Below the pieces are notes generated by a model that was not told where the DNA came from, did not search any database, and was given only the letters and a program-made list of their open reading frames with translations. Shown in pieces: positions 62,862 through 64,000 of a stretch of DNA of 64,000 nt (the first letter of the stretch is position 1; every line of letters begins with the position of its first letter). Source of the DNA: an uncultured Draconibacterium sp. (lineage in GTDB: Bacteria > Bacteroidota > Bacteroidia > Bacteroidales > Prolixibacteraceae); contig CANLMQ010000023.1 in assembly GCA_947492175.1 (NCBI GenBank), positions 1 through 64,000 of the forward strand, given 5' to 3'. The position numbers and the translations under genes were made by a program.

Positions 62862-64000
62862 ATGAGTGAAAATAATTTTTCCAGAAGAAAATTTTTAGCC
62901 GGAGCAGCTGTTGTTGGAGCAGCAGGTGCAATGGGAGTAGGTACTTTATCTTCATGTTCTTCAGGAGGCGGATCTGCTTCAGCTAAAGGTGGTGTTTACG
63001 ATTGGGAGCCAAGAGAATATCCGTTTCCTCCAATGAGAGACGAAATTCCATCGGGAAAAGTTTTAACTGCCGGAGTTATTGGTTGTGGTGGCCGTGGTTC
63101 GGGAGCGGCTCTAAACTTTTTGGAAGCCGGTGGGGCTACCGTAAAAATTACTGCTTTGGGCGATGTTTTTAAAGACAGGCTTGATGCATGTAATGAAAAA
63201 ATTAAAAAACAGGCAGGAGAGGAAGTTCCTGCAGAGAACTGTTTTATTGGTTTCGATGCCTACGAGAAAGTTATTGATTCGGGTGTTGATGTTGTAATAT
63301 TGGCAACTCCTCCGAAATTCCGTCCTGAGCAATTCGACGCCGCAGTTAGAGCGCGTAAACATGTGTTTATGGAAAAGCCGGTTGCTGTTGATCCTGTGGG
63401 GGTTCGTCAGGTACTGGCAGCAGCAAAAATGGCTGAGGCGGCAGGATTAAAAGTAGTTACAGGAACGCAGCGTCGCCACGAACTTTCATATGTTAACTTG
63501 TTTAAAGAATGTAACGATAATAATGCCATTGGTAAAATTACCGGTGCAAATGTGTATTGGAACGGTGGTAAATTGTGGCATCGCGATAATAATCCAGATT
63601 GGAGCGAAATGGAATGGATGATTCGCGACTGGGTAAACTGGTGTTGGCTTTCAGGCGATCATATTGTAGAACAACATGTACATAACCTTGATGTTGCACA
63701 GTGGTTTATCGGAAAAACTCCTGTAAAAGCATTGGGTTTTGGATCACGTCAGCGCAGAGTAACAGGCGATCAGTACGATAACTTTAGTATTGATTATGTT
63801 TATGACGATGGTATGCACATTCATAGTATGTGCCGCCAGATTAACAGTTGTACAAATGGTGTATACGAAATTTTCCACGGAACAAAAGCAATTGCTACTA
63901 CAGAGGGACACAATCCTCAGATTGTTGATGTTGCGGGAAATCCCATTTATGAAGCACCAAAATCAGAAGTTAGTCCTTATGTTCAGGAACATAAAGATTT
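62862..64000 (+). CDS. Tat-exported Gfo/Idh/MocA-family oxidoreductase (3' end outside the window)
   Basis: The reading frame is open to the window edge (379 complete codons). The N-terminus has a Tat signal (SRRKFLAGAAVVGAAGA) ending in a lipobox-like LSSC (Cys32). The NAD(P)-binding Rossmann motif GVIGCGGRGSG, the family EKPVAVDP motif and the conserved GDHIVEQHVHNLDVAQWF segment with catalytic-type His residues follow. Tat export implies folding with bound cofactor in the cytoplasm. Such enzymes oxidise sugars or cyclitols, or act as NAD-dependent glycosidases (GH109-like). The substrate is unknown. Co-transcription with a membrane tetrahaem protein suggests a link to quinone electron flow (inference). 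Confidence 0.9.
   Translation, partial: MSENNFSRRKFLAGAAVVGAAGAMGVGTLSSCSSGGGSASAKGGVYDWEPREYPFPPMRDEIPSGKVLTAGVIGCGGRGSGAALNFLEAGGATVKITALGDVFKDRLDACNEKIKKQAGEEVPAENCFIGFDAYEKVIDSGVDVVILATPPKFRPEQFDAAVRARKHVFMEKPVAVDPVGVRQVLAAAKMAEAAGLKVVTGTQRRHELSYVNLFKECNDNNAIGKITGANVYWNGGKLWHRDNNPDWSEMEWMIRDWVNWCWLSGDHIVEQHVHNLDVAQWFIGKTPVKALGFGSRQRRVTGDQYDNFSIDYVYDDGMHIHSMCRQINSCTNGVYEIFHGTKAIATTEGHNPQIVDVAGNPIYEAPKSEVSPYVQEHKD

Noticed and set aside
1..64000. CRISPR arrays, tRNA genes, intact insertion sequences, prophage genes
   Set aside because: I looked for regularly spaced repeats, T-loop-like GGTTCGAAT sequences outside genes, transposases and integrases, and found none I could support.

Overview
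The window comes from a member of the Bacteroidota, most likely a marine or sediment Bacteroidales/Marinilabiliales-type anaerobe (Prolixibacteraceae-like; the family level is inference). The DNA is AT-rich and starts generally lack Shine-Dalgarno sequences. Several genes are preceded by the Bacteroidota housekeeping -7 element TAnnTTTG. The gene content also fits: SigZ with ArsM, LytTR regulators, many secreted lipoproteins and glycosidases, a cysteate synthase-like enzyme, a GlpR/GlpD/GlpT set and a Nim-type flavoprotein.

Layout. 1-90: 3' end of a 5S rRNA and its terminator, so an rRNA operon lies just upstream. 0.2-7.5 kb: a Crp-type regulator, an SDR reductase, a secreted beta-propeller/transglutaminase protein, a secreted S9 dipeptidyl-peptidase and a small membrane protein. 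7.7-9.7 kb: an arsenic island of ECF sigma factor SigZ and arsenite methyltransferase ArsM, which share a non-housekeeping promoter motif, followed by a small Cys-rich protein. 9.8-17.3 kb: a DUF819 permease, a TPR histidine kinase, a PQQ-type propeller lipoprotein, a secreted protein of unknown function and a tandem universal stress protein. 17.9-20.4 kb: a type I pullulanase coupled to a small membrane protein. 20.6-26.4 kb: a glycerophosphodiester/glycerol-3-phosphate module (secreted GDPD, secreted HAD phosphatase, GlpT, GlpD and divergent GlpR). 26.7-28.8 kb: a B12-binding-type radical SAM protein and a truncated tandem paralogue of it.

29-37 kb: a LytTR regulator, alanine dehydrogenase with TsaE, GcvH, B12-dependent ribonucleotide reductase NrdJ, Kdo transferase WaaA and a lycopene-cyclase-domain protein. 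37-48 kb: a GH2 beta-galactosidase, a cysteate synthase-like enzyme (sulfonolipid precursor), a large GAF protein, and a two-gene operon of a transglutaminase-like lipoprotein and a PNGase F-like protein. 48-53 kb: a cytochrome c/PQQ sugar dehydrogenase fusion, an SRAP (YedK/HMCES) protein and a GH95 alpha-L-fucosidase. 53.9-60.9 kb: operon dnaG-nim-SDR, a Zn-less class III sirtuin with a beta-barrel protein, a globin, a secreted protein and ComF. 61.3-64 kb: a tetraheme cytochrome fused to a sulfatase-modifying-factor-like domain, followed by a Tat-exported Gfo/Idh/MocA oxidoreductase that runs off the window.

Together the genes describe an organism that harvests glycans and glycoproteins outside the cell (pullulanase, GH2, GH95, PNGase F-like, S9 peptidase, transglutaminase-like proteins), scavenges glycerophosphodiesters, methylates arsenic and makes B12-dependent deoxynucleotides. 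The observations most worth following up are the cytochrome/SUMF1 fusion next to an exported oxidoreductase, the putative SigZ promoter pair, the stand-alone half of a radical SAM protein, and a 56-bp relic of a pullulanase gene 6 kb from the intact copy.
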